Of a stretch of DNA of 64,000 bases, positions 1 through 8,517 are shown in pieces. Position numbers and translations under genes: made by a program. Under the pieces are notes generated by a model. It made no database searches, had not been told where the DNA came from, and saw only the letters and a list, made by a program, of their open reading frames with translations. This stretch comes from Bradyrhizobium lablabi (GTDB lineage: Bacteria > Pseudomonadota > Alphaproteobacteria > Rhizobiales > Xanthobacteraceae): positions 1,054,001-1,118,000 of the forward strand of contig NZ_LT670844.1 in NCBI RefSeq assembly GCF_900141755.1, read 5' to 3'. How positions within the stretch are numbered: the stretch's first letter is position 1; each line of letters begins with the position of its first letter.

Positions 1-317
1 TAGCGTCGGCCAAACAAGACGGAAGCGCCTACAGTCAGATTTCCCCGCAGTTCCGCTTCGCGCGAGATCAGAGTTTCTTCAGCCTCGTGCGTGGCAGACA
101 GAATGACGCGACAACGGTCGAGATATAGCGCGCCCTCCTCGGTGAGGCGGATCCGACGCGTGGTGCGATGGAGCAACTTCACGCCGAGATGGCGCTCCAG
201 CGACGCGAGGATCCGAACCACGGTCGGCAAGGAGGTGTCGAGGGCGCTCGCGGCCCCGGTCAGGCTGCCCTTCTCGACGATCCGCACAAACGTTTCCATC
301 GCATCGAACTTGTCCAT
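1..317 (-). CDS. LysR-family regulator, N-terminal part (cut by window edge)
   Basis: Reading the minus strand from the ATG at 317 gives an open frame to the window edge. It begins MDKFDAMETFVRIVEKGSLT, continues with AASALDTSLPTVVRILASLE, and then LGVKLLHRTTRRIRLTEEG. This is the classical LysR winged-helix N-terminus. The effector domain lies outside the window. It is divergent from the TPR gene at 490, with 172 bases between, so it could control that gene; LysR proteins often regulate a divergent neighbour, but no binding site was verified. The family call is certain; the target is unknown. Confidence 0.9.
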   Translation of the reverse strand, partial: MDKFDAMETFVRIVEKGSLTGAASALDTSLPTVVRILASLERHLGVKLLHRTTRRIRLTEEGALYLDRCRVILSATHEAEETLISREAELRGNLTVGASVLFGRR

Positions 318-489
318 GAGGACATTATTACTTCATTTTTTGGAGTAGTCGATTGCATCGAGCACTATTTATTCAGGCAGAGGAAGTTGCGATAGTGGCT
401 GCCAACCGCCGGCCGACGGCTGTATCCAACAGAGGGTCCGCATGAGCTGCGGCCCCCTGCGGCATTATGCCTAGACAGGGAACCCGATC

Positions 490-2073
490 ATGATCAGGAC
501 GCGTCTGACAACAATCGCCGTCGTCGCTATGGCAGCGGCGTTTGCGCAATCAGCCTTGGCGGCGGCCCCGGAAGCTCTGGGCAAGGTCCACTTCCAGACT
601 TCGTGCAAACCCGATGCGCAGCAGGATTTCGACCAGGCGATGCTGTACCAGCACTCGTTCTGGTATCGGGCTTCGCAGAAGTCCTTCGAGGACGCGCTCA
701 AGGCCGATCCCGAATGTGCCATCGCCTATTGGGGCATCGCGCTGAGCCTATTGTACAATCCGCATGTCGCGCCGCCCGTCAAAAACCTCGCGGAGGGCGC
801 TGCTGCGCTTGAAAAGGGCAAAGCCCTGGGTGCGAAGACGCAGCGCGAGCGCGACTATATCGATGCGCTCGGCGCCATGTACGCCGACTACGACAAGGTC
901 GACCATCGCACACGCGTCTTGGCCTACCTCAAGGCCATGGAACAACTGGCGCAGCGCTACCCCGATGATGACGAAGCGCAGATCTATTACGCGCTCGCCC
1001 TCAATGTCGCCGCTTCACCCGCCGACAAAACCTATACCAATCAACTCAAGGGGGCGGCAATCTTGGAAAAAATCTGGACGCGTCAGCCGGAGCATCCGGG
1101 AATAGCCCATTATCTGATACACCTTTACGATACGCCGGCGCTCGCCGAGAAGGGGCTCGCGGCGGCGCGCCGCTACGCCAAGGTGGCGCCGGCCGCGGCG
1201 CACGCGCAGCACATGCCGTCGCACATTTTCACCCGGCTCGGCTACTGGCAGGAGTCGATTGCTTCCAACATCGAATCGGGGCGCGTTGCGAAGGAAGCTG
1301 GAGATTTCCACGATCAGCTGCATTCGATGGACTATCTGGTCTATGCCTATCTGCAGCTCGGGCAGGATGGGAAAGCTAAGGCCGTCATCGACGACATGAC
1401 GAAGGTCACCGGCTTTACCGAGACTTTCCTTCCCGCGCCATATGCGCTGGCTGTTTCGCCGGCCCGCTACGCAATGGAGCGCGGCGACTGGAAGGCCGCA
1501 GCGGAGCTGCAGGTCCGCCCCAGCCCGCTCGCGAATGTGCAAGCGATCACGTATTTCGCGCGCGCGCTCGGCGCGGCCCGTTCCGGCAATCCCGAGGCCG
1601 CCAAGATCGACATCGCCAAGCTCGCCGAGCTGCGGGACAAGCTCCGTGATGGAAAAGACGGCTATTGGTCGGAACAGGTTGATATTCAACGGCAGGTCGC
1701 GACCGCCTGGGTCCTTTACGCCGAGGGCAAGCGCGACGACGCGCTGAACGCGATGAGCGCCGCTGCCGATGCCGAAGACAAGACCGAGAAGCATCCGGTG
1801 ACACCGGGCGTGCCCAGGCCGGCCCGCGAACTCTACGGCGTCATGCTGCTTGACAGCGGCAATGCCAAGGAAGCGCTCATCGCCTTCGAAGCGACACTCA
1901 AGAAGGAGCCGAACCGGTTGGGCGCCTATGCGGGAGCAGCGACATCGGCCGAAAAGGCGGGAGACAAGGCCAAGGCCAGGGAGTATTACGAGAAGATTGT
2001 CGCGATTGCCGATGGCGCGGATGGTAGCCGAACCGAAATTTCCGACGCACGCGCCTATCTGAATAAACTCTAA
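490..2073 (+). CDS. Secreted tetratricopeptide-repeat protein
   Basis: A 527-residue protein with a signal peptide (basic MIRTR start, hydrophobic run, cleavage near ALAA at about residue 24). The rest is helical with TPR-like pairs: WYRASQKSFEDALKADPECA near 60-80, an Ala-rich helix pair near 210-240, and KEALIAFEATLKKEPNRLGA near the C-terminus. The segment HAQHMPSHIFTRLGYW near 240 is distinctive of periplasmic TPR proteins of this type. The ATG at 490 has an AGGGA about 9 bases upstream. TPR domains bind partner proteins, but the partner is unknown. It is followed after 17 bases by a small secreted protein, probably cotranscribed. No enzyme motif is visible. Confidence 0.85.
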   Translation: MIRTRLTTIAVVAMAAAFAQSALAAAPEALGKVHFQTSCKPDAQQDFDQAMLYQHSFWYRASQKSFEDALKADPECAIAYWGIALSLLYNPHVAPPVKNLAEGAAALEKGKALGAKTQRERDYIDALGAMYADYDKVDHRTRVLAYLKAMEQLAQRYPDDDEAQIYYALALNVAASPADKTYTNQLKGAAILEKIWTRQPEHPGIAHYLIHLYDTPALAEKGLAAARRYAKVAPAAAHAQHMPSHIFTRLGYWQESIASNIESGRVAKEAGDFHDQLHSMDYLVYAYLQLGQDGKAKAVIDDMTKVTGFTETFLPAPYALAVSPARYAMERGDWKAAAELQVRPSPLANVQAITYFARALGAARSGNPEAAKIDIAKLAELRDKLRDGKDGYWSEQVDIQRQVATAWVLYAEGKRDDALNAMSAAADAEDKTEKHPVTPGVPRPARELYGVMLLDSGNAKEALIAFEATLKKEPNRLGAYAGAATSAEKAGDKAKAREYYEKIVAIADGADGSRTEISDARAYLNKL

Positions 2074-2090
2074 GTGGCGCGCGACGGAAG

Positions 2091-2483
2091 ATGAGGGAGC
2101 CATCAGTGAGAGCGCTTCTTCTGTCGATCGGGTTGGTCGCAATTTTTGCGCCGGCGCACGCCCAATCGCTCGAAATCGTCGGATACTCAGGTTATCTTGG
2201 CGAGTGGGAGTTGACGGCCACCGTTACGGAAACTGCTCCCGGCCGAAAAGGATATTCCGGTCCATTGACAATGAAGCATGTCGGTCTGTGCACTCAGGAT
2301 GGCCCCGAGGAGAGGACCGGTGAAATGCATCTCGAGTTATCGGCTTCATCGTCCAGATTGGACGCAACATTGTCGGTTGCCGGGGTCGAATGCAGTTACA
2401 GCGGACGATTGTCGGATTTTTACACCGGCACTTTGGCCTGCCCCGATCGAGAAGCGGTTCCGCTGAAACTGTGGGTTAAATAG
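2091..2483 (+). CDS. Small secreted protein of unknown function
   Basis: A 130-residue protein with a signal peptide ending near HAQS (residue 25). The mature part has two cysteines (in VGLCTQD and VECSYSG), possibly one disulfide, and reads as a beta-rich extracytoplasmic domain. The start is the ATG at 2091 with GGAAG just upstream; a GTG at 2106 is an alternative that keeps the signal peptide. It follows the TPR gene by 17 bases on the same strand, so the two probably form a transcription unit. I do not recognise the family. Confidence 0.65.
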   Translation: MREPSVRALLLSIGLVAIFAPAHAQSLEIVGYSGYLGEWELTATVTETAPGRKGYSGPLTMKHVGLCTQDGPEERTGEMHLELSASSSRLDATLSVAGVECSYSGRLSDFYTGTLACPDREAVPLKLWVK

Positions 2484-2704
2484 TCATGCCGACACGTAGC
2501 GCCGCGTCGCGGTCTCGCAGCGAAGCAGCCGGAGAAACCAGGCGCCTCGGGATCTGAATTGTTGCCGGCCATCGTCGCTGCAATTTGGAAACTCTACTTG
2601 CTTCGCCGACGTTCGCGCTCAACGTGTACTTACATAATCATTTGCGCGTGCCGGCAAGGCCGCTGTTGCTGCGATGTATGTGTTTGCTTGTGGGGCACTT
2701 TTCG

Positions 2705-2751
2705 GACCTCGCCGTCTTGGCGTATGTCCGCTTCGCGCCAATAGCGGTCGT
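2705..2751. repeat. Interspersed palindromic repeat, copy 1
   Basis: Shares about 46 aligned bases with 13975-14021 and a shorter part with 58343-58373. The core CCGCTTCGCGCCAATAGCGG can fold as a small hairpin (CCGCT/AGCGG). In the minus direction it reads YWREADIR, a peptide I know from spurious ORFs in Bradyrhizobium. It lies in the 351-base gap 2484-2834, which otherwise holds nothing I recognise. Confidence 0.75.
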
Positions 2752-2834
2752 CCCGACAAGGACGCCATTGACCCTGGCTGCGTGAAAACGAGCTGTCTGC
2801 TATGATTCGCTTGGCGATTTGCCGGGGGCAATTC

Positions 2835-3240
2835 ATGAAGCGCTTCGTTGAGGGTGCCGATCGCGGACAAACGACGCTGGTGTGAATAAGCACCGAAGTG
2901 GGACCCCGGGCTACGTGAGGGCCAGCCCATTGATCTAGTTAGTGAACTTGGCGGACAACCGGGGTCCCGATCGGCGCCGATGCGGACCCCACCCCGAACG
3001 AATTTCCTCGTGCTACATCAAAGCATTGCGGTCATCTGAGTTGGGGTCCCGCTTCGGTGCTTATTCACAGCTGGTGCCGGAATGCCTTGATGAATGGGTC
3101 GAGGAGAGCAATTCCGTTCGTGTGGTGGATTCCTTTGTCGACGCGCTCGATCTGGCGGATCTCGGCTTCGAAGGCATCGAGCCCGCAGCGACAGGCCGGC
3201 CTGCCTACCACCCGTCGGTTCTTCTGAAGCTTTTCGGCGC
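2835..3240 (+). pseudogene. IS1182-type transposase, N-terminal fragment interrupted by a mini-element
   Basis: The ATG at 2835 starts MKRFVEGADRGQTTL, the typical opening of IS1182-group DDE transposases. After base 2880 the frame is broken by a 189-bp insertion. It resumes at 3075 with VPECLDEWVEESNSVRVVDS, then ALDLADLGFEG, and reaches ATGRPAYHPSVLLKLF near 3235. Removing 2881-3069 and one copy of the 5-bp duplication joins the halves in frame (acg ctg gtg ccg). Downstream the family sequence stops abruptly, so the DDE catalytic domain is missing. This is a dead insertion-sequence remnant; no matching right end was found. Confidence 0.85.
2881..3069. mobile_element. 189-bp MITE-like element with 27-bp inverted ends
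   Basis: Left end 2881-2907 starts TGTGAATAAGCACCGAAG and runs to GGGACCCC. Right end 3043-3069 is its reverse complement with 26 of 27 bases matching. The element is flanked by the direct duplication GCTGG (2876-2880 and 3070-3074). A 30-base near-palindrome at 2961-2990 (GGGGTCC...GGACCCC around ATCGGCGCCGAT) lies in the middle. It contains no plausible gene, so it must have been moved by a transposase supplied in trans. The TG...CA ends, 5-bp duplication and repeated GGGACCCC motifs resemble IS21-type ends, but the family is inference. Confidence 0.9.
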
Positions 3241-3365
3241 GAAGGGATTCGTGAGTGTCGCTATTGCGCGAAGATGGATTGGTCGGGCACGTCTTCCAGC
3301 AGATGGACGAACAAATCACCGAATGGTCCGTAACTATCGACGAAGATTGAGGCGACGTCAAAAAA

Positions 3366-3600
3366 TGCGAAGCGCACCAAGTATGCCTCGCCCTGGCACT
3401 GTGCTTTGAATTTTTTCAAACCACAGGTCGAGCGTGAAGTGCGGGTAGATGTTACTCAGCACAGCGATATTGGGCCGCCTTGTGGCGTACCCTCCTCGGT
3501 CGAGATGAGTGCCCCATCGACCAGCCGATCGCGAAGATGGCACCGCAGAGCAGCACCAAGGTCGTAAACCGTATGGACGCTCTCCGCACATCCGACTGCG
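3366..3600 (-). pseudogene. Group II intron reverse transcriptase/maturase fragment, frameshifted
   Basis: On the minus strand one frame reads LRDRLVDGALISTEEG and then TPQGGPIS (core at 3465-3491), the hallmark GTPQGG block of group II intron reverse transcriptases, then hits a stop (LC*). A second frame continues with LSNIYPHFTLDLWFEK, and a third with AYLVRFA (3366-3386), where functional enzymes have YLVRYADDF. The active-site DD is lost. Palm motifs spread over three frames show decay by frameshift. No intron RNA domain V was recognised nearby. A short open stretch continues in the last frame to 3261 and resembles nothing I know. Confidence 0.75.
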
Positions 3601-3654
3601 GAATGGCTCCTGCCGGCACAGGCAGCTCAGGCCCGTCCACTCGCGCGTCCTTGC

Positions 3655-4143
3655 TTAAGCAGCGACGGCCTCGATCAGCGAGAAGGGCGTGGCGGACGGC
3701 GTAATGCTAGTGAACCGGAAGTCCGCCGTCTCAAGCAGGATCTTGTACTCCTCCAGCGTGCGCTCCCGGGATCCCAGCACTGCCAGCATCGTCAGATCAA
3801 CCTGGGTGGCATAGGGCGGCGGGTCGACGTCGGGCAAGACCATCTCGATCAGCACCACCCGACCACTCGGCTTGATAGCGCCCCGGCAGTTGCGCAGGAT
3901 CGAAACGCACTCGTCATCTTTCCAGTCGTGTAGGATGTGCTTGAGAAGGTATAGGTCCGCCGCTGGCACCTTGGCGAAGAAGTCCCCGCCGATGATCGAT
4001 AGCCGCTCTTGCAGACCGAGCGCCTCCGCCGCCTTGGTGGCTTCCGCCGCGTTCTCCGGCAGGTCCAGTACCCCGCCGCGCAGCACAGGATTTTGTTTCA
4101 TAAGGGCGTGGATCAAGGCTCCACTTGCGCCGCCGACATCCAC
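3655..4143 (-). pseudogene. O-methyltransferase, C-terminal SAM-binding half only
   Basis: An open frame (GTG at 4143; the frame stays open a few codons further, to a stop near 4165) encodes VDVGGASGALIHAL, the glycine-rich SAM loop. It then has LDLPENAAEA, GGDFFAKVPAADLYLLKHIL, HDWKDDECVSILRNCR and the C-terminal RTLEEYKILLETADF. This is the catalytic half of a COMT-like O-methyltransferase; the family is about 340 residues and the N-terminal dimerisation domain is absent. The residual 162 residues might fold, but substrate binding in this family needs the dimer, so I call it a truncated relic. The break coincides with a 9-bp-stem hairpin at 4167-4191. Confidence 0.75.
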
Positions 4144-4166
4144 GGCGAAGCGGAATTGGACGAGAC

Positions 4167-4191
4167 ACGCCTACGTGAAACGCGTAGGCGT
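4167..4191. other. Hairpin at methyltransferase break point
   Basis: ACGCCTACG, loop tgaaacg, CGTAGGCGT: a perfect 9-bp stem. It sits where the methyltransferase homology ends. The following 4192-4575 is unusually AT-rich for this window and contains no gene I can see. The hairpin may be a recombination or element end, or only chance. Confidence 0.45.
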
Positions 4192-4575
4192 CTTAGTCAC
4201 GAAGTCGATCGAAAATGTAGGAAAACGAGAACCTTTTATTTTCGTCCGTAACGTTCAATTTTCAGGTTCTGAATCATGATATCTCGATAGACGGAAGAAC
4301 TGGTTTACTTCTGCTGAACGGCGCTTTGCCAAGAACGCCGATTTCGGCGAAGCGATGGGAGGCAGTCGAAGCTCAACTCAACGGCCAAGAGGTAAAACTC
4401 ATCATTTTTTGACTAGGCTCAATCGCGCAAAGTGCTGTCAACTCGGTTGATTGCTACGACTGCAACAAAAAAGAATGTGATTGAGACACTTTTGTAATTT
4501 TTTCAACCCATAAAATGACGCCGCATCGAATAGTTGTGAGCTGTGTTCACGTAAGTACACTTGTTTGGAGCAATC

Positions 4576-4905
4576 GTGTCGCCGATCAAAGAGTCAGATG
4601 ATAAGCTGGCAGATGTCGGTGCCTCCGCCGCCATGGCCGAGCTTCAAGACATACGCGACAGTATCGACAATATAGATGCCTCAATCATCCACATGTTGGC
4701 GGAGCGCTTCCGGTGTACCCAGAAGGTTGGAGTCTTGAAGGCTCGGCACCACTTGCCGCCGTCTGACCCCGGCAGAGAGGACAAGCAAGTCACCCGTCTC
4801 CGCCAACTTGCGTCTGCTGCTAAACTTGATCCAGAGTTTGCGGAAAAGTTTCTTGCCTTTGTCATTCGTGAAGTCATTCGGCATCATGAAGCTGCCAGGC
4901 GCTGA
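4576..4905 (+). CDS. Chorismate mutase, AroQ class
   Basis: A 109-residue protein matching monofunctional AroQ chorismate mutase, which turns chorismate into prephenate in phenylalanine/tyrosine synthesis. Visible landmarks are LQDIRDSIDNIDASIIHMLA (helix 1 with the active-site Arg), ERFRCTQKVGVLKARHHLPP (Arg and Lys of the active site), and FAEKFLAFVIREVIRHHEA (helix 3). GTG at 4576 is preferred because GGAG lies 5 bases upstream; TTG at 4561 is possible. It has no signal peptide, so it is cytoplasmic. It stands alone between fragments, so it may be a second, dispensable copy rather than the housekeeping gene. Confidence 0.85.
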   Translation: MSPIKESDDKLADVGASAAMAELQDIRDSIDNIDASIIHMLAERFRCTQKVGVLKARHHLPPSDPGREDKQVTRLRQLASAAKLDPEFAEKFLAFVIREVIRHHEAARR

Positions 4906-5096
4906 CGCATTGAACGCTCGATTATTCACTTGTTCTCGGCCAGAGATCCCGCGGACTGTCGGCGCTGACGAACTTGCACTGATGAAACCTGCGGCATGGT
5001 TTGGTCACGTCGCGTGGTCCCATCGTCGACGACAGCTGTGTGTACCGAAAACTTTATCTGAGTTGATGACCTGATGGAATCGCCTATGCTGGCGGT

Positions 5097-5200
5097 GTGA
5101 TCGGGCTGCTCTGTTTCGTTCCGGCCGTGCTGGCCTCGCCATTCAAGTGGAAGTTGCGACTTGACGCTGAGAACGCCGTGCGTCGAGATTTGCCTTCCAG
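5097..5200 (+). pseudogene. Integrase/IS3-like transposase, N-terminal scrap
   Basis: The plus frame from 5097 reads VIGLLCFVPAVLASPFKWKL, then RLDAENAVRRDL. This matches the opening of integrase-core transposases (hydrophobic stretch, then LxAENAxLRHQLxVLRR). Homology stops after about 33 codons. The rest of the 4906-5245 gap shows no gene. Confidence 0.6.
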
Positions 5201-5245
5201 TAGGGGCCGAGGTGCCCTCCGCGTGCTAGGTTATTGGGGAACAGC

Positions 5246-6178
5246 ATGACCGGTAACGCAGCGTATGTTCACTGTCCTGTGCTGTTGGCGCTTGCCGGCG
5301 CGCATGGTCATGAACCCATTCATTCAGCGCTCGAGGTAACATTCAATCAATCTGGACGGATTGCCTGGAAAGGGGCCAACGCCAATGGTTACCAAATCCG
5401 ATCGATGGTCGGGGAAGTGGACGTGATGATCACTTCGACCATACTGTATTTCATATGGAACTCGGGCTACATCGAAGCCGAGGCACAGTCCGGCCGTAAG
5501 GTCATCGCCATCGAAGACAGGCCCACATTTGCCTACGTTCTTCCGCCTGGCACTCACGTCGGATTTCGGCTGAAAGAGGTCGGTCAAAATCGACAATTGT
5601 CTGTCGAGTTGGAGCGGGACTTTCTTTTGGGCGCCGCAGGTTTTGAACATCCTGCGAGCTTCGACATCGGCGAAACCTGGGACTACAAGGATCCGCTGAG
5701 CTGGCAGCTGGCTGGTGTGATCTATGACGAGTGCATCAGCCGTGCGCCGCAAGGCACTCTTTACACCGAGACCGCGGCCACGCTCTTGGCCATGCATCTC
5801 GTCCGCAATCTCTCGACTGCCACTCGCCTGAAGGAGATCCGTCGCGGGGGGCTTCCGCCGTCGCTGCTTCGTCGTGCGTGTGACTATATGATGAGCCGCT
5901 TAGGGGACGATATCTCGCTGCAGGAAGTGGCGGCGAGCGTACAGCTCTCGACAGGCCATTTCTCAACTGCATTCAAACAGTCATTGGATGTAGCGCCACA
6001 TGCGTGGTTGCGCCGTCAGCGGATCGAGCGGGCAAAGACACTATTTCATGATCCCGATTTGGATCTGGCCCAGATCGCGATGATCTTGGGCTATGCCAAC
6101 CAGAGTTCATTCGGTGTCGCGTTCAAGAGAGAAACCGGCCTCACGCCAATGCAATGGCGAGTGCGCGAAGCCATCTGA
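5246..6178 (+). CDS. AraC-family transcriptional regulator
   Basis: About 310 residues. The C-terminal 100 residues form the AraC/XylS double helix-turn-helix: ISLQEVAASVQLSTGHFSTA (first HTH) and DLDLAQIAMILGYANQSSFG (second HTH, with the typical GY.NQSSF), ending TGLTPMQWR. The N-terminal 200 residues are a less conserved sensing domain with no recognisable ligand motif. The ATG at 5246 is preferred over TTG at 5234 because TGGGGAAC precedes it. It points towards the SnoaL-like and hydrolase genes at 6584 and 7199, which it might regulate; that is inference from position only. Confidence 0.88.
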   Translation: MTGNAAYVHCPVLLALAGAHGHEPIHSALEVTFNQSGRIAWKGANANGYQIRSMVGEVDVMITSTILYFIWNSGYIEAEAQSGRKVIAIEDRPTFAYVLPPGTHVGFRLKEVGQNRQLSVELERDFLLGAAGFEHPASFDIGETWDYKDPLSWQLAGVIYDECISRAPQGTLYTETAATLLAMHLVRNLSTATRLKEIRRGGLPPSLLRRACDYMMSRLGDDISLQEVAASVQLSTGHFSTAFKQSLDVAPHAWLRRQRIERAKTLFHDPDLDLAQIAMILGYANQSSFGVAFKRETGLTPMQWRVREAI

Positions 6179-6410
6179 CGATTTCCGTAAACTCGGACAC
6201 TCATCGTCCGCAAGTCGCTCGCTCCCTTCCGCTGTTCTTCTTCGATCTTGTTCGCGCGCGTTCACGAGCGAACTGATCGGGACTATCATTTCATCGACGT
6301 CCCTGACGAAATTCCGAAGTTTCTGACGAGACCGCGAACATCGGCGATCTGTATATCATGGACGCCGCCAGCGTTAGCGCGGCGGCGACTTAGGTGCAAC
6401 GCAACTATGG

Positions 6411-6524
6411 ACGACTGCGATCAACAACGCCGGCGTCCTTCTCAGCCGCCCGGTGTTAGAAGTCACGGAGGCCGAAATGCGCGCAACCTCCAACGTCTTC
6501 GGCACAACCGTTGAGTCCGGCTAA
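6411..6524 (+). pseudogene. Short-chain dehydrogenase fragment
   Basis: The plus frame reads TTAINNAGVLLSRPVLEVTE, then AEMRATSNVFGTTVESG and a stop at 6522. NNAG and the following helix are diagnostic of classical SDR enzymes (central Rossmann region, about residues 85-120 of 250). The cofactor-binding N-terminus and the catalytic YxxxK are missing. The rest of the 6179-6583 gap holds nothing recognisable. Confidence 0.7.
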
Positions 6525-6583
6525 CGCGGACCTTCGCTTGCCCTGAGCTGCAGACACTCTTCACTGACATCAAGGACACCACC

Positions 6584-6988
6584 ATGGCAACCGATCTTGA
6601 AACTAACAAGGCTACTGTGCGCCAGTTCTTTGGCGCGGTTGAACGCCGCGATTTTAAGGAATTCGACCAGATCGTCGTCGAAAACTACGCTCATAACATC
6701 CAGGACATGCCCATAGGGCGTGAGAGTTTGAAGGGCTACTTCTCGGCCTTATGCGGGGCGATCCCGGATCTGACGATGCCGATCCTGGATCTCATTTCCG
6801 AAGGCGACACCGTCATGGTGAGGAACCGGGTCCGAGGCACGCACCAAGGCGACTTCGGTCCACTGAAGGCGACTGGAAAGACATTCGATATCGCTGCATT
6901 CCACCTCTACCGCCTGAAGGGGGGCCGATTGGCCGAGCACTTTGAGGTGGTGGATATGGCGGCGCTGCAAGCGCATCTGCGCAGCTGA
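6584..6988 (+). CDS. SnoaL-like / NTF2-fold protein
   Basis: A 134-residue protein of the SnoaL-like polyketide cyclase family (NTF2 fold). Evidence is the start NKATVRQFFGAVERRDFKEF, the middle VVENYAHNIQDMPIGRESLK, and PDLTMPILDLISEGDTVMVR followed by RVRGTHQGDF. Family members include cyclases, isomerases and many uncharacterised proteins; the substrate here cannot be told. The ATG at 6584 follows AAGGACACCACC. It lies 210 bases before a dehalogenase-like hydrolase on the same strand; both may act in catabolism of one compound. Confidence 0.82.
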   Translation: MATDLETNKATVRQFFGAVERRDFKEFDQIVVENYAHNIQDMPIGRESLKGYFSALCGAIPDLTMPILDLISEGDTVMVRNRVRGTHQGDFGPLKATGKTFDIAAFHLYRLKGGRLAEHFEVVDMAALQAHLRS

Positions 6989-7198
6989 AACCGATGGTCG
7001 TACACATCGATTTTGCACTGGCGCCGTGCAGACGGAGCGCGGTAGCCGTCTGGCTGCGATCGCTAAAGTGGGTGAATCAAAGGCAACCGAACGTCAGTTA
7101 TCGCCTTCACCGCTCGGCGAAGAACCTATGGTGAGCGGATTTCCTTCCCGGATGGCGTTCGACAAAGTGAAGCACTTTAGGAAAGAGGAGCGAAGGTT

Positions 7199-8065
7199 AT
7201 GGTGACGAAATCGACTACACACCACCGATGTGTGGCGAACGGCATCAAGTTCCACTATGCCGAGGCTGGTGAGGGGCCGCCGGTTGTCCTCCTGCATGGT
7301 TTTCCTGAGACTTCCTATGCTTGGCGGTATCAGATCGAGGCCTTGAAAACGCGCTACCGGCTGATCGTGCCGGACCTGCGTGGATACGGCGCGACGGACA
7401 AGGCGCCTACCGGCTACGACAAGCGTACCATGGCGAACGACATTCGCGCCCTGATGGCGAACCTCGGCATCGAGCGGGCGGCGATCGTCGCCCACGATCG
7501 CGGAGCGCGGGTTGGTCTGCGGCTCGCCAAGGATCATCCCGATGCCGTCGCCCGCTTCGCGGCGCTGGATAACATTCCCACGCGCTTTCTCTTTGGGAGC
7601 ATGAACGCCCGGGTTGCGCAGGCGAGTTGGTTTTTCTTTTTTCAGGGCGTCCGGGATTTGCCCGAAGCGCTCATCCAGGGTCGGGAGGAGCTCTGGCTCC
7701 GCTATATCCTGACCAGTTGGACCTATGACCCGGGAGCCCTCAGCGACGCCGACATCGCCACCTACGTCCACGCCTATGCGCAACCGGGCGGGCTGCGCGG
7801 CGCATTCGAGGACTATCGGGCCTGGCGAGAAGACATTGCGCAGGATGAAGAGGATAAGGACGTCAAACTTCGCTGCCCTACCCTCGCTTTGTGGGGAAGC
7901 GAGTTCGTGGCGGCGAAGATGGTCGACATGCTCGAACTCTGGCGCGGCTTCGCGGAGGACCTCACCACGGTGCCGATTGCTCAGGCTGGACACCTCCCGC
8001 ACGAAGAGCGGCCGGCAGAGGTTAACGCGGCGCTCGCGGCCTTCCTCGCGCCGTGGCAGGGCTGA
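7199..8065 (+). CDS. Alpha/beta hydrolase, fluoroacetate-dehalogenase/epoxide-hydrolase type
   Basis: A 288-residue alpha/beta hydrolase. The oxyanion-hole motif HGFPET is near residue 34. The nucleophile elbow reads AHDRGARVG, giving an aspartate nucleophile as in haloacetate dehalogenases and epoxide hydrolases rather than a serine. The histidine is in AGHLPHEERP near the end, and the conserved LWGSEF lies in between. The ATG at 7199 has AGAGGAGCGAAGG upstream. A halogenated or epoxide substrate is a family-level inference. It is the last intact gene before a string of fragments. Confidence 0.85.
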   Translation: MVTKSTTHHRCVANGIKFHYAEAGEGPPVVLLHGFPETSYAWRYQIEALKTRYRLIVPDLRGYGATDKAPTGYDKRTMANDIRALMANLGIERAAIVAHDRGARVGLRLAKDHPDAVARFAALDNIPTRFLFGSMNARVAQASWFFFFQGVRDLPEALIQGREELWLRYILTSWTYDPGALSDADIATYVHAYAQPGGLRGAFEDYRAWREDIAQDEEDKDVKLRCPTLALWGSEFVAAKMVDMLELWRGFAEDLTTVPIAQAGHLPHEERPAEVNAALAAFLAPWQG

Positions 8066-8224
8066 CGGCGGGCGCGGAATCCACACGAGCGACGCTCCTT
8101 TAAGGACAGTCATGCCCGAGACCGGAACACGGCGCGCACCCCTGGCGCCCGGTACATCAAACATCTGATGGAGAGCACAGTATAACCGAGACGGCTGCAC
8201 ATTTATTGCTGCGACGCTGGAGCA

Positions 8225-8350
8225 GGCATCTACGGCGTCGTCAGCGATTCGCTCAACGGCTTCACCGACGCGCTACGTGTGCGCGGCAAAATCGAATGGG
8301 TGCATGTCCGGCACGAGGAGACAGCGGCATTCGCAGCGGACGCGGACTGA
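8225..8350 (+). pseudogene. TPP-dependent oxidase/dehydrogenase (PoxB-type), N-terminal fragment
   Basis: The plus frame reads [20 protein letters not shown], then [20 protein letters not shown] and a stop at 8348. This is the start of pyruvate oxidase-like thiamine-diphosphate enzymes, including the conserved RHEE glutamate that activates TPP. About 40 of some 580 residues remain. Confidence 0.7.
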
Positions 8351-8450
8351 CATCTCGGACCTTGTAGGCGAACTGGCCCCAAAGCTATTGGCACTTGGCT
8401 TGACTCTACCGCCTTCATTGCTCGCCCGCACCGACGAGGTGATCGAATGA
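8346..8450 (+). pseudogene. Possible C-terminus of an ABC substrate-binding protein
   Basis: A frame overlapping the end of the previous fragment reads LAPKLLALGLTLPPSLLART and ends DEVIE* at 8448. The ending (KALGLTxPPSLLARADEVIE) is one I associate with the ABC_sub_bind proteins abundant in Bradyrhizobium. Only about 30 codons remain, so the assignment is tentative. Confidence 0.4.
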
Positions 8451-8517
8451 CTAGTCATCTGGAACTCAAGTTCGTCGCATTATAAAGTAGCGCTCGAAAC
8501 CTTGGAGGAGAGCGCTT

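Noticed and set aside
1015..2142. Long minus-strand frame (375 codons) opposite the TPR gene
   Set aside because: It mirrors the TPR gene, has no recognisable domain and no ribosome site; long antisense frames are expected in GC-rich DNA.
2630..2893. Minus frame containing YWREADIR-like peptide as a gene
   Set aside because: The peptide is the translation of an interspersed repeat and the frame runs into the transposase start and mini-element.
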